Assembly (NCBI RefSeq): GCF_900142145.1
Contig: NZ_FQZV01000015.1
Location: 21,011 to 85,010, forward strand
Direction of reading: 5' to 3'
From: Geosporobacter subterraneus DSM 17957
GTDB lineage: Bacteria; Bacillota; Clostridia; Peptostreptococcales; Thermotaleaceae
DNA length: 64,000 nucleotides
Shown here: positions 45,076 to 53,049 of the stretch, one piece after another
How the letters are laid out: each line of letters starts with the position of its first letter
How positions within the stretch are numbered: the first letter of the stretch is position 1
Notes under the pieces: generated by a model
Told to the model about the DNA's origin: nothing
The model's database searches: none
The model's input: the letters and a program-made list of their open reading frames with translations, nothing else
Program-made: the position numbers and the translations under genes

Positions 45076-46071
45076 TTATCCTTCAATAAACTGTTCAAGA
45101 TTGAACTCTTTCTCTGAATCCACTTTCCCTTTAATATTACAATAAAATGTAAGAATTGCCAATGAAAATAGCAACATTGCCATAAAATTATAATAACCTG
45201 AATAAGGAGTAAACTGAGCCCAAAACAACAAAAACAGCCCTAAAATTGCATATCTCCTCGTCTTGGATTTTGAAAGCAGTGTCTCCCTATATACGGCTAT
45301 TTTTCGTTCCCTTTTTTCAATACGATCTACTACATATTCGTCCATTTCCTTGTCTGTTGGAAAAAGTCCCGCCTTATCTATCATTTTTAACAGTTTTTCC
45401 TTTTCTACCAAAATAAGCTTGGGATGATTATTTCTCTCGGCAAAATCATAACACTCTTTTGTAAAATCCGTGGTTGCAATGATCATTCCTTTTATAAAGT
45501 CCATCTTCTTCAGTTTTTCACTATAGTTTTCTATTTCTTTCAGCTGGGTATTTTCATCATAGGGATTCATTTTAAAAAATACCGGCAGATGAATGTCCCC
45601 GTACTGATACAAAAAATAAATCTCCTTGTCATCAATACAGCCCTTTTCCGTTTTTCGAAATCCTATGTCCTCGAATACCTGTTCTAAGTAGGTATAGATT
45701 TCTTCCATAGATTTCCCCATAATCTCCCGGTATACTCTTTGACTAGCTAAATACTTACGCTTTTGGTTGATGATTTTTTCAGTTTTTTTGTTTCTCACTT
45801 GAATATCAATGGTATGAAACAGGCTGGTCAGCAGAATAGAAAGGAGTGATGCTGTCAATAGGTGTTTAATAATAATTAACAGCAGCAATAAGCTGGCAAA
45901 AAAAACGATTATACGGCTTCCAATGTAATCAAGAACCTTTCCAAAGCTGCTTCTCCCATCGGTTTTTCTTTCAACATAATATTTTTTCAGTCTTTTGCTG
46001 GTTTTCTTTTGATGAATATGAGTCTTTAGTTGTTTCATAAAATATTTGGTAACTTCATTATACTTATTCAC
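45076..46071 (-). CDS. Membrane protein with Mrr-like (restriction endonuclease-fold) domain
   Basis: A 331-residue protein with hydrophobic pairs near residues 52-85 and 272-312 enclosing a cytosolic domain of about 180 residues. That domain has HLPVFFKMNPYDENT, then KGMIIATTDFTKECYDFAE and HPKLILVEKEKLLKMI, which resembles the end of Mrr-type nuclease folds (TTxxFTxxAxxFA and the L-I-x-x-x-x-L-L helix). A clear D-ExK catalytic triad is not obvious. GTG 46071 has GGAGG seven bases upstream. Function unknown; it need not be a defence nuclease, since many housekeeping membrane proteins carry this fold. Confidence 0.55.
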   Translation of the reverse strand: MNKYNEVTKYFMKQLKTHIHQKKTSKRLKKYYVERKTDGRSSFGKVLDYIGSRIIVFFASLLLLLIIIKHLLTASLLSILLTSLFHTIDIQVRNKKTEKIINQKRKYLASQRVYREIMGKSMEEIYTYLEQVFEDIGFRKTEKGCIDDKEIYFLYQYGDIHLPVFFKMNPYDENTQLKEIENYSEKLKKMDFIKGMIIATTDFTKECYDFAERNNHPKLILVEKEKLLKMIDKAGLFPTDKEMDEYVVDRIEKRERKIAVYRETLLSKSKTRRYAILGLFLLFWAQFTPYSGYYNFMAMLLFSLAILTFYCNIKGKVDSEKEFNLEQFIEG

Positions 46072-46139
46072 CTGAATACCTCCATCCCTAGGATATTACT
46101 ATTTTTTCCCACCTGCATAAAATATATTCGAGGGTTTAT

Positions 46140-46168
46140 TCATAACTCTGTAAGAATGTGGCAATAAT
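46140..46168 (+). promoter_or_regulatory. Candidate sigma-F/sigma-G promoter
   Basis: TCATA (46140-46144), 15 bases, GGCAATAAT (46160-46168). The -10 and the spacing are identical to the proposed sigG promoter. It lies 32 bases before GTG 46201. Confidence 0.45.
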
Positions 46169-46200
46169 ATTGAAAATAAAAGATATAGGAGGCTTTCTAC

Positions 46201-46716
46201 GTGAAAATAGCTGACTTACCTGATAATATTCGATTGGAACTCCATAATCATATGAAACGTATTATTCGTAAATATTATAAGGGTTTGAAAAACGGCTCCC
46301 TCAAATATGAGTCTTTTATAGATAAAATGTTTTCAATGAAAGCTAAACCCCAATGGCTCAAGGATTATCCCGAGCTCGAAAAAGATAAGGATTTTAGGGA
46401 TTCACTTATTCAATATATTAAAAGCATAACCAACGCATATATCCAAATGGAAAATCAAAACAAGCTGAATCATAACCATAAACATAGGGTATTGTCCAGT
46501 AGGCCAAATACAAAGGCAGATCAAAAAGAAGCCTTGAGTATACAAGACAGACAGGAACTTAAAAAAATTCTTCATGACAACGGATACACCTTGTCTATTC
46601 CTTCTAAATTTTTAACGTCTGCTGAAGCCTCTTATTTAAAGGAATATATTCAACAAGGCACTTCTGTCCCTCTAGGATGGGAGAAAATACTAAACTATAT
46701 AAAAAAGAGCACTTAA
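46201..46716 (+). CDS. Conserved-looking protein of unknown function, possibly forespore expressed
   Basis: A 171-residue, strongly basic, helical protein (NIRLELHNHMKRIIRKYYKGLKN is the flavour of its start) with a linker rich in Asn, His and Lys around residues 85-105 and a C-terminal part containing LHDNGYTLSIPSKFLTSAEA. No signal peptide or membrane segment. GTG 46201 has AGGAGG eight bases upstream. It is a single plus-strand gene with a sigma-F/G-like promoter and a shared terminator. I do not recognise the family. Confidence 0.75.
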   Translation: MKIADLPDNIRLELHNHMKRIIRKYYKGLKNGSLKYESFIDKMFSMKAKPQWLKDYPELEKDKDFRDSLIQYIKSITNAYIQMENQNKLNHNHKHRVLSSRPNTKADQKEALSIQDRQELKKILHDNGYTLSIPSKFLTSAEASYLKEYIQQGTSVPLGWEKILNYIKKST

Positions 46717-46726
46717 TGTGCTCTTT
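46704..46726. terminator. Bidirectional terminator
   Basis: AAAGAGCAC / GTGCTCTTT with a 5-nt loop and an A6 tract on the left. It lies between the convergent genes at 46201 and 46729 and overlaps the first one's stop. Confidence 0.8.
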
Positions 46727-46728
46727 GA

Positions 46729-47070
46729 CTATTCTACTCCCCACTTACCTTTTTTCATATGAATTTCCAACTCTGCTGCGATCATTTTTCTTAAGAAAAC
46801 TGCCTGCTCCTTAGCTTTATTGAATATAGCCACACATCCTGGATCAAGATCATCCTCAATTCCAGCTTCTGCTATGTCCTCAACTTCCTGTAGAACATTG
46901 TATAACTCCATATGTAATCCATTTGAGAATTCTGAACGAACAACCTTTGTAGTTGCCTCTTCATTTAGCACAGCAAATTTTTCCTTAGGTGCACCGCATT
47001 TTGGACATTTATCCGGTGCATCATCTCCAGTATGTATATAGTTACAGACCTCACATTTAAATAATTTCAT
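46729..47070 (-). CDS. Rubredoxin-like domain protein
   Basis: A 113-residue protein. The N-terminus has the iron site [21 protein letters not shown], two CxxC pairs as in rubredoxin or rubrerythrin tails. A helical domain follows ([40 protein letters not shown]), shorter than rubrerythrin and with few diiron ligands. It is probably an electron-transfer or oxidative-stress protein of anaerobes. GAGG is upstream of ATG 47070. Confidence 0.82.
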   Translation of the reverse strand: MKLFKCEVCNYIHTGDDAPDKCPKCGAPKEKFAVLNEEATTKVVRSEFSNGLHMELYNVLQEVEDIAEAGIEDDLDPGCVAIFNKAKEQAVFLRKMIAAELEIHMKKGKWGVE

Positions 47071-47146
47071 TTCCCATCATCCTCTCTACAAAATTTACAT
47101 AGTTACGTATTATATATATCCCTCGGTATGCTTCTTTAAACATATT

Positions 47147-47407
47147 TCATCGTATAGCATCTATCCTATTTACAATTTCGTCCTCTCCTAATTCATCTGC
47201 ATTAAGCATTACTACATACTGATTGTTTAATAAAATTCTAGAACTGGTTACTTGAGGCGGCATTTGATATCCCACCTGTTCTGAATATACCATCGCATCG
47301 ATGGGCTCCTTAGTCCCGTTAAAATCAGTAACATAGTACCCTTTATTTCTTAATTTATCTGCTATGCTGTCCAAACCCGTTTGTACTGCTACAACCTTAC
47401 CCAGCAT
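47147..47407 (-). CDS. UPF0180/YkuS family protein
   Basis: An 86-residue protein with the family pattern VAVQTGLDSIADKLRNKGYYV and IDAMVYSEQVGYQ. Function unknown; the fold resembles small Rossmann-like domains. GGAGG precedes ATG 47407 by eight bases. It has no evident operon partner. Confidence 0.85.
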   Translation of the reverse strand: MLGKVVAVQTGLDSIADKLRNKGYYVTDFNGTKEPIDAMVYSEQVGYQMPPQVTSSRILLNNQYVVMLNADELGEDEIVNRIDAIR

Positions 47408-47485
47408 ACTACATACCTCCCCAAAATATCTTTTCTTATTATTTTTCTCTATTTCTGTTCAGATATACCGGGAAACGAGAAATAA

Positions 47486-47530
47486 AAAAAAGAACCCCAT
47501 AGAAACCTATAGGCTCCAGAGAGGTTCTGT
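47486..47530 (-). terminator. Terminator after the 57-residue ORF
   Basis: AGAACC / GGTTCT outer stem with a second pairing segment (CCTATAG / CTATGG, imperfect) in its long loop, then a T8 run on the minus strand. Confidence 0.75.
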
Positions 47531-47567
47531 TGCATTCATATAATATCTTACGAATCTAGTTATATGC

Positions 47568-47741
47568 CTATCCCATGGCTCTTTCCAGCTTATCCAGATG
47601 CTGCAGCGGAAACATTCTAAGCAATTCTTTAAACTGATCGACGGTTAGTCCTTGAGTAGTAGTATATATTTCTATCTTTTCATTCACATCTGCATTTCTA
47701 AAGCGTTCTTTGATTGCTTCAAAATTTCCATTTTGATTCAT
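47568..47741 (-). CDS. Small protein of 57 residues, unknown function
   Basis: A short ORF: MNQNGNFEAIKERFRNADVN at the start, EIYTTTQGLTVDQFKELLRM in the middle, ending HLDKLERAMG. It is charged and helical with no membrane segment. AGGAGTG lies five bases before ATG 47741 and a T8 terminator lies 38 bases past the stop, so it is likely a real gene. The C-terminal TVDQFKELLRMFPLQHLDKL looks like a small helical recognition domain. No family is recognised. Confidence 0.75.
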   Translation of the reverse strand: MNQNGNFEAIKERFRNADVNEKIEIYTTTQGLTVDQFKELLRMFPLQHLDKLERAMG

Positions 47742-47862
47742 AAACTCACTCCTATTACCATTCGTTGTAAACTACAGTATTAGTATAGGAAGCGCAATAA
47801 AAATTTATTCTATAATATCTTGGTTTATATCAATTTAAACTTTTTGTTTAAATCTATTGAAG

Positions 47863-48405
47863 TTACTGTTTTTCATAAACTTCTTTTTTTAGGATTGCTA
47901 TATACGGCAAATTTCTATATTGTTCCGCGTAGTCAATGCCGTAACCAACGATAAATTCATCAGGGATATCAAAGCCTTTATAATCCACTTTAATATCCGC
48001 TTTTCTTCTCTCCGGCTTATCTAATAGAGTACAAATCTTAAAACTTCCGGGCTTTCTGGAAAGTAGATTGTGATACAAATAATCTAAAGTCAAACCTGTG
48101 TCAATAATGTCCTCCACAATCAGAACATCTTTTCCTTCAATGCTATGATCCAAATCCTTAATAATTTTAACCACACCGGAGCTCTCAGTGGATAACCCAT
48201 AGCTTGAAACTGCTATAAAATCTATGGATAATGGAATTTGAATTTTTCGCATTAAATCGCTCATAAATACGTTAGCACCTTTTAACACTCCGATTAAGAG
48301 TAAGTTCTTTCCCTGATAGTCGGCAGTAATTTTGGCACCTAACTCCTCTAGCTTTTTTTCAATTTGTTCCTCTGTAAATAAAATTTCTCGAATGTTTTTC
48401 TCCAA
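47863..48405 (-). CDS. hpt: Hypoxanthine phosphoribosyltransferase
   Basis: It salvages hypoxanthine and guanine to IMP and GMP using PRPP. Motifs: [32 protein letters not shown] (flexible loop), the PRPP loop [17 protein letters not shown], and [15 protein letters not shown] near the end. TTG 48405 has GAGG eight bases upstream (180 residues); GTG 48414 overlaps the site. It stands alone here, not next to tilS and ftsH as in B. subtilis. Confidence 0.96.
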   Translation of the reverse strand: MEKNIREILFTEEQIEKKLEELGAKITADYQGKNLLLIGVLKGANVFMSDLMRKIQIPLSIDFIAVSSYGLSTESSGVVKIIKDLDHSIEGKDVLIVEDIIDTGLTLDYLYHNLLSRKPGSFKICTLLDKPERRKADIKVDYKGFDIPDEFIVGYGIDYAEQYRNLPYIAILKKEVYEKQ

Positions 48406-48532
48406 ATCCTTCACCTCTTACTTTTTCTTAGATTAATTATAGCATAGTTCATGAATTTTTGTACATTTATCATGTTTTAATATATTTTGTTCGTGTATTT
48501 TCCTCTGAAAAAACATCTTCGATGCTTTCGCT

Positions 48533-48665
48533 AGGAAACCCCTAGGTTTCCTTCGACGGCTGCGCGGCAGCCTGAGCACCTTCCTGAATGCGGGCAGGGG
48601 ATTTCATCCCCTACAACCCCTCTTTTTATATAATAGGAAAGCAGAACTTTCCTATTATATAAAAA
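48533..48665. repeat. Cluster of palindromes, partly GC-rich, of unknown nature
   Basis: Four inverted repeats in 133 bases: AGGAAACC/GGTTTCCT (48533-48552), GGCTGC/GCAGCC (48558-48572), AGGGGAT/ATCCCCT (48596-48612) and a 19-bp perfect stem with a CAGAA loop (48623-48665). The first three make a GC-rich islet unlike the surrounding AT-rich spacer. No ORF is visible. It could be a dispersed palindromic repeat, a decayed mobile element or a structured RNA. It precedes hpt and follows the pduO terminator. Confidence 0.6.
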
Positions 48666-48688
48666 AACCATCCTAAACAGATGGTTTT
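48663..48688 (-). terminator. Terminator overlapping the pduO stop
   Basis: AAACCATC / GATGGTTT with a 7-nt loop and a minus-strand T6 run. The end of the 19-bp palindrome abuts it. Confidence 0.8.
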
Positions 48689-49212
48689 TCAAATTCTACA
48701 TATTTTAGATCCGTTTCTGAGTATCTGGCCAAGGCATAAATCACATCAGAAAGCCGGTTCACATATTTAATTAAAAAGGGACTAACTTGCTCTTCCCGGC
48801 TGAGGCTAAGGATTCGTCTTTCCGCTCTCCTACATACGGTTCTGGCCACATGCAAGGATGCGCTTGCCTTGTTGCTGCCCGGTATGATAAATTTATCCAT
48901 TTTGTCAATTTTCTCAATGTAGGTATCAATATACTTTTCTAACACTTCAATATGATTTTCTTGAACCTTCTCCGGAAATTTTTCCCGGTCTTTGGTTGCC
49001 AACTCACCTGCTACATCGAAAAGCTCTCGTTGAATTCGATATAATATCTCAACGATCTCCTGATCCTCCACAAAATTGCGTGCTAACCCTAAAGAGGAGT
49101 TTAGTTCATCAATCGTACCATAACTCTCTACCCGGAGACTATCCTTATCAACCCTTGTATTGTCATACAGGCTGGTTTGACCCTTGTCTCCGGTTTTCGT
49201 ATAAATTTTCAT
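48673..49212 (-). CDS. pduO: PduO-type ATP:cob(I)alamin adenosyltransferase
   Basis: It adenosylates cob(I)alamin to make coenzyme B12. The N-terminal ATP site KIYTKTGDKGQTSLYDNTRV, YGTIDELNSSLGLAR, and the C-terminal RTVCRRAERRILSLS and YVNRLSDVIYALAR are the family motifs. ATG 49212 has AAGGAGG eight bases upstream (179 residues). No B12-dependent enzyme gene lies nearby. The partner DUF1232 gene starts just upstream in the same direction. Confidence 0.95.
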   Translation of the reverse strand: MKIYTKTGDKGQTSLYDNTRVDKDSLRVESYGTIDELNSSLGLARNFVEDQEIVEILYRIQRELFDVAGELATKDREKFPEKVQENHIEVLEKYIDTYIEKIDKMDKFIIPGSNKASASLHVARTVCRRAERRILSLSREEQVSPFLIKYVNRLSDVIYALARYSETDLKYVEFEKPSV

Positions 49213-49226
49213 ACCCACATCCTCCT

Positions 49227-49574
49227 TTACTCTTCATCATCAATCCTATATTCTATATCATCGATGATCTTATCTTTACTAAATTCTTTACTATAGGGAT
49301 TTTCTATATAATAATCTAATTCGTCAGAGATCTTTGATAAGATATAACCTATAATGACAGCATCATCGATAAGACCAAATGCTAGAAACACAGGAACCGG
49401 TAGGAGATCAAAAGGGTTGATGACATAAGCCAGCCCAATAAAAACCATTATCTTTTTCCATATAGATATATTCTGGTCCTTGATGAATTTTGGAAGAACA
49501 CCGACACGCTTTATAAACCTAGTGCCAGACTTTAGCATACCTTTTTTATTGCGGGATTGTCTTTGTATGATCAT
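49227..49574 (-). CDS. DUF1232 (YkvA-like) membrane protein
   Basis: A small protein with the DUF1232 core: KKIMVFIGLAYVINPFDLLP followed by GLIDDAVIIGYILSKI, two hydrophobic helices around a conserved Asp-rich turn. Function unknown. I start at ATG 49574 after a G5 run (115 residues); a longer frame to 49628 adds residues unlike the family. It ends 14 bases before pduO, so the two may be co-transcribed. Confidence 0.82.
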   Translation of the reverse strand: MIIQRQSRNKKGMLKSGTRFIKRVGVLPKFIKDQNISIWKKIMVFIGLAYVINPFDLLPVPVFLAFGLIDDAVIIGYILSKISDELDYYIENPYSKEFSKDKIIDDIEYRIDDEE

Positions 49575-49698
49575 CGCCCCCTTCCATGCACTACTTTCTA
49601 TTCTAATGGATAGTATATACGCTTTCAACCTTTTTTATCATTAGCACAAGAAGCATCCGCCGACAGTATAGATTTTGTATTTTTTGTACAGCAAAAAA

Positions 49699-49724
49699 AG
49701 AAGCACCTTTAGGAAGATGCTTCT
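49699..49724 (-). terminator. Terminator overlapping the livF stop
   Basis: AGAAGCA / TGCTTCT with a partly paired loop and a minus-strand T7 run. It ends the liv operon. Confidence 0.85.
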
Positions 49725-50437
49725 CCTTTGTTATGGGATTTCCCCAAATATGCCTCTTGAATAGACGGATCCTTCGATAAATCCTTTGCTTTACCTTCTT
49801 TAATGATTTTTCCCTGCTCCAATACATAGGCTTTATCTGCAATCGATAAGGCCTTATAAGCGTTTTGTTCTACCAACAGGATGGTTTTATTCATTTTCTT
49901 GATATCTTCAATAATCTCAAAAATGGTTTTTACTAAAAGCGGTGCCAGTCCCAGGGAGGGCTCATCTAAAAGTATCAAATCCGGGTTACTCATCAACCCT
50001 CTACCCATTGCTAACATCTGCTGTTCACCACCGCTTAAGGTACCAGCCATCTGATGCATTCTTTCCTCTAACCTTGGAAACAAGTGATACACATTTTTTA
50101 AATCCTTAGCAATTTCCTCTTTATCCTTACGAAGATATGCTCCCATAATTAAATTGTCCTTTACGGTTAGGTTCGCAAAAATCAATCGTCCCTCGGGAAC
50201 CTGTGAAATACCTGCCTCAACTATTTTATAAGGAGCAGCAGGCAGATTGTTACCCCTATATTTTATATTTCCTTCTTTAGGTTTAATGACACCGGATATT
50301 GCATTAAGCAGTGTGGATTTTCCGGCTCCATTGGCTCCGATGATTGAAACAATTTGTCCTTCCTGTACTTCGATATCAATCCCTCTTAGGGCATGAATAC
50401 CTCCGTAATAAACATTTAAATTCTCTACTTTTAGCAA
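49709..50437 (-). CDS. livF: Branched-chain amino acid ABC transporter ATPase LivF
   Basis: One of two ATPases of a LIV-type importer. Walker A GANGAGKSTLL, signature LSGGEQQMLAMGRGL, Walker B LILLDEPSLGLAP and H-loop VEQNAYKAL. 242 residues. TTG 50437 has GGAGG seven bases upstream. It overlaps livG by seven bases and is the last gene of livKHMGF. Confidence 0.95.
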   Translation of the reverse strand: MLKVENLNVYYGGIHALRGIDIEVQEGQIVSIIGANGAGKSTLLNAISGVIKPKEGNIKYRGNNLPAAPYKIVEAGISQVPEGRLIFANLTVKDNLIMGAYLRKDKEEIAKDLKNVYHLFPRLEERMHQMAGTLSGGEQQMLAMGRGLMSNPDLILLDEPSLGLAPLLVKTIFEIIEDIKKMNKTILLVEQNAYKALSIADKAYVLEQGKIIKEGKAKDLSKDPSIQEAYLGKSHNKGEASS

Positions 50438-51204
50438 TTCACTTCCTCCTCCCCAAGATAAGCCTCAATTACCTTTGGATTTGCCTGAATTTCTTGGGCA
50501 GTTCCTTCGGCAAGTTTTCTGCCAAAGTTGAGTACAGCTATTTTGTCACATAAACCCATAATTAAATCCATATGGTGTTCAATCACTACTACTGTTAAAT
50601 TAAACTGTTCACGGATTTGTCGGATTAACTCCATCAGTTTTATCGTCTCGTCCGGATTCATTCCTGCGGCAGGTTCATCTAAAAGCAGCATTTTGGGATT
50701 CAGGGCTAAAGCTCTTGCGATCTCCAGTCTGCGCTGTAAGCCATAAGGAAGATTGGAAGCTATGATATCCTTTCGGTCCTTCAATTCCATAATCTCCATC
50801 AGTTTATCCGCCTGATCGCCAAGCTTTTTTTCCTCTTTTTTATACTTGGGAGTCCGAACGACAGCATCCAGTATGCTGTAGCTTGCATTATAATGGCAGG
50901 CAGTCAGTATGTTCTCATATGCCGTAAGTTTTTTAAAAAGCCTTATATTCTGAAATGTTCTTGTAATACCTATATCTGCAATCTGATAAGGCTGCAGCTG
51001 ATCAATGGGATGATCCTGAAAAATAATTTCACCTTCTGTCACCTTATAAATACCTGTAATGAGATTAAAGATTGTGGTTTTCCCAGCTCCGTTTGGGCCA
51101 ATGAGTCCAAATATAGAATCTTTCTCCACTTGTATGTCTACGTTGCCTACTGCCGTTAGACCGCCAAATTGTTTTGTGACATTTCTCATTTCCAGAATAA
51201 TCAT
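50431..51204 (-). CDS. livG: Branched-chain amino acid ABC transporter ATPase LivG
   Basis: The second ATPase. Walker A GPNGAGKTTIFN, a degenerate signature LPYGLQRRLEIARAL typical of LivG, Walker B MLLLDEPAAGMNPDE and H-loop IEHHMDLIMGL. The C-terminal extension found in LivG (NFGRKLAEGTAQEIQANPKV) is present. 257 residues. It overlaps livM by four bases. Confidence 0.95.
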   Translation of the reverse strand: MIILEMRNVTKQFGGLTAVGNVDIQVEKDSIFGLIGPNGAGKTTIFNLITGIYKVTEGEIIFQDHPIDQLQPYQIADIGITRTFQNIRLFKKLTAYENILTACHYNASYSILDAVVRTPKYKKEEKKLGDQADKLMEIMELKDRKDIIASNLPYGLQRRLEIARALALNPKMLLLDEPAAGMNPDETIKLMELIRQIREQFNLTVVVIEHHMDLIMGLCDKIAVLNFGRKLAEGTAQEIQANPKVIEAYLGEEEVNC

Positions 51205-52097
51205 GACTGATCTCCCCCTATTGATGTTTTTTCGTTCGCCTTAAGACCAATCCGAGAGAAGAAATTCTTGATATTCTTAAAAGTTAACTCGTATCCGCCC
51301 ATCAATCCTTGTGGTCTGGTAATCATGATAAATATAACTGCAAGTCCATATACAACCAACCTCCATTTTGCAAAGCTTCTTAATAGCTCTGGCAATGCAG
51401 TCAATACGATAGCCCCCAAGGCACTGCCGGAAATACTGCCTAATCCTCCGAAAATCACCATAATCGTCAATTCAGTTGATTTTGCCATTTGAAACATTTT
51501 AGGCTGTAAGAATCCTAAATAATGGGCCAGCATACCTCCTGCAACCCCAGCATACATGGCGCTAACAGCTAAGGAAATCATTCTATACCTAAATACGTTG
51601 ATACCGATAATTTGGGAAGCCATCTCTTCTTCCCGGATCGCAATAAAATTTCGTCCGTGTCTTGATCGAATTAGATTTGCCATCACAATTATGGCAATGA
51701 TATTAATCACGATAACATTACCAAGGGTAGTTTTTAAGGGTATTCCCGGCCAGCCCCTTGCACCCCCGAAATATTGTACGTTATCTAAAATCAATCGTAT
51801 AGCTTCCCCCAATCCTAGGGTAGCAATACAGAAGTAATCCCCCTTTAGATTCAGGGTCAGTCTTCCAATAAGCAAGCTTATGAGAGCTGCAGCAACCCCG
51901 CCAACCAATAGGGCAAGTATAAAGGGCATTTTAAAATTAACCGTCATCATTGCTGTAATGTAAGCACCGACGGCCATAAAGCCCGCATGACCAAAAGAAA
52001 AGAGCCCCGTAAAACCCGTCAGAAGCGAAAGCCCTAAGACTGCCAAAAGATAAATACCCGATAGAATCAAAATTCCCTGTATATAAAACCAATCCAT
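51201..52097 (-). CDS. livM: Branched-chain amino acid ABC transporter permease LivM
   Basis: A membrane permease with about eight segments. Family features are LLTGFTGLFSFGHAGFMAVG near residue 24, GDYFCIATLGLGEAIRLI and the coupling loop around NVFRYRMISLAVSAMYAG, ending with ITRPQGLMG. 298 residues. GGAGG lies seven bases before ATG 52097. It follows livH by 11 bases. Confidence 0.94.
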   Translation of the reverse strand: MDWFYIQGILILSGIYLLAVLGLSLLTGFTGLFSFGHAGFMAVGAYITAMMTVNFKMPFILALLVGGVAAALISLLIGRLTLNLKGDYFCIATLGLGEAIRLILDNVQYFGGARGWPGIPLKTTLGNVIVINIIAIIVMANLIRSRHGRNFIAIREEEMASQIIGINVFRYRMISLAVSAMYAGVAGGMLAHYLGFLQPKMFQMAKSTELTIMVIFGGLGSISGSALGAIVLTALPELLRSFAKWRLVVYGLAVIFIMITRPQGLMGGYELTFKNIKNFFSRIGLKANEKTSIGGDQS

Positions 52098-52108
52098 TCT
52101 GCCACCTC

Positions 52109-52987
52109 CTATGCCTTGTCTTCAGTCATTTTGCCCATAAGACCCATAGGGCGGACAATAAGTATGAATATTAATAATGCAAAGGCAATCAGATCTCTAT
52201 ATTGGGAAGATAAATATCCAGAGGTAAAGGTTTCAATGATACCCAATAACACCGAGCCGACCACTGCTCCTTGAAGGCTTCCCAATCCGCCAAACACCGC
52301 AGCAATGAAGGATTTTATTGTGATAAATCCGATTTGAGGATATACGGTATACTTCATGCCGAAAAGTACACCAGCTATCCCACCTAACAGTCCACCCAAT
52401 CCAAATACGATAAAGATTATTCTGTCTGTGTTAACACCCATCAGTGCACTGGCCCGCATATTATAGGCAGTGGCTCGGATAGCCATTCCAATTTTTGTCC
52501 TCTCAATAATATAGACGAGTAAAGCTAAACTAACACCGGATATTATAAACATCATCATATCCAGTCGTCCAATGGATAGGGTCCCAAAACTATAGGGCTG
52601 TGGGGATAAGATTCGGGGATAGGTTTTGAAAGTAGGGCCAATGGTTGCAATGACAATGTTTTCTAAAAATATCGATGCACCCATTGCCGATATGATAAAG
52701 TATAAAAAGGGCGCATTACGTTTTCTCAAAGGTCTATAGGCAATCCGTTCAATAATCAAAGCCAATGCACCTGCACCTAAGGCGGCAAGGACAAAAGCCG
52801 CTGCAAAAGGAAGCTTATAGAGAGTTAATAGAAAAAAACCAAAATATGAACCCAGCATAATTACACCACCATGAGCGAAATTACTAAAGTTCATGATACT
52901 ATAAACGAGAGAATAGCCTACTGCCATCAATGCATAAACACTGCCGATTGACAAGCCGTTGATGATTTGTTGCATAAAAGCAGACAT
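52109..52987 (-). CDS. livH: Branched-chain amino acid ABC transporter permease LivH
   Basis: The partner permease with about eight segments. It shows GLSIGSVYALMAVGYSLVYS at the N-terminus, NFAHGGVIMLGSY, AIRATAYNMRASALMGVN as the coupling loop and LIVRPMGLMGK at the end. 292 residues. GGAGG is seven bases before ATG 52987. A strong hairpin separates it from livK. Confidence 0.95.
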   Translation of the reverse strand: MSAFMQQIINGLSIGSVYALMAVGYSLVYSIMNFSNFAHGGVIMLGSYFGFFLLTLYKLPFAAAFVLAALGAGALALIIERIAYRPLRKRNAPFLYFIISAMGASIFLENIVIATIGPTFKTYPRILSPQPYSFGTLSIGRLDMMMFIISGVSLALLVYIIERTKIGMAIRATAYNMRASALMGVNTDRIIFIVFGLGGLLGGIAGVLFGMKYTVYPQIGFITIKSFIAAVFGGLGSLQGAVVGSVLLGIIETFTSGYLSSQYRDLIAFALLIFILIVRPMGLMGKMTEDKA

Positions 52988-53015
52988 ATAAAGTCCTCCT
53001 TCATTATGCCCTTTA

Positions 53016-53049
53016 TTATAGAAGAGAGGGGGAGCCCTCTCTTCTATAA
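53016..53049 (-). terminator. 15-bp hairpin between livK and livH
   Basis: A perfect 15-bp inverted repeat around a GGAG loop begins at the livK stop. There is no T-run after it, so it is more likely an attenuator or an mRNA-stabilising stem that keeps the binding-protein message in excess than a full terminator. Confidence 0.75.

Noticed and set aside
49603..49842. 79-residue open frame on the minus strand across the end of livF
   Set aside because: It lies in another frame over livF and a terminator, has no ribosome site and no recognisable pattern.
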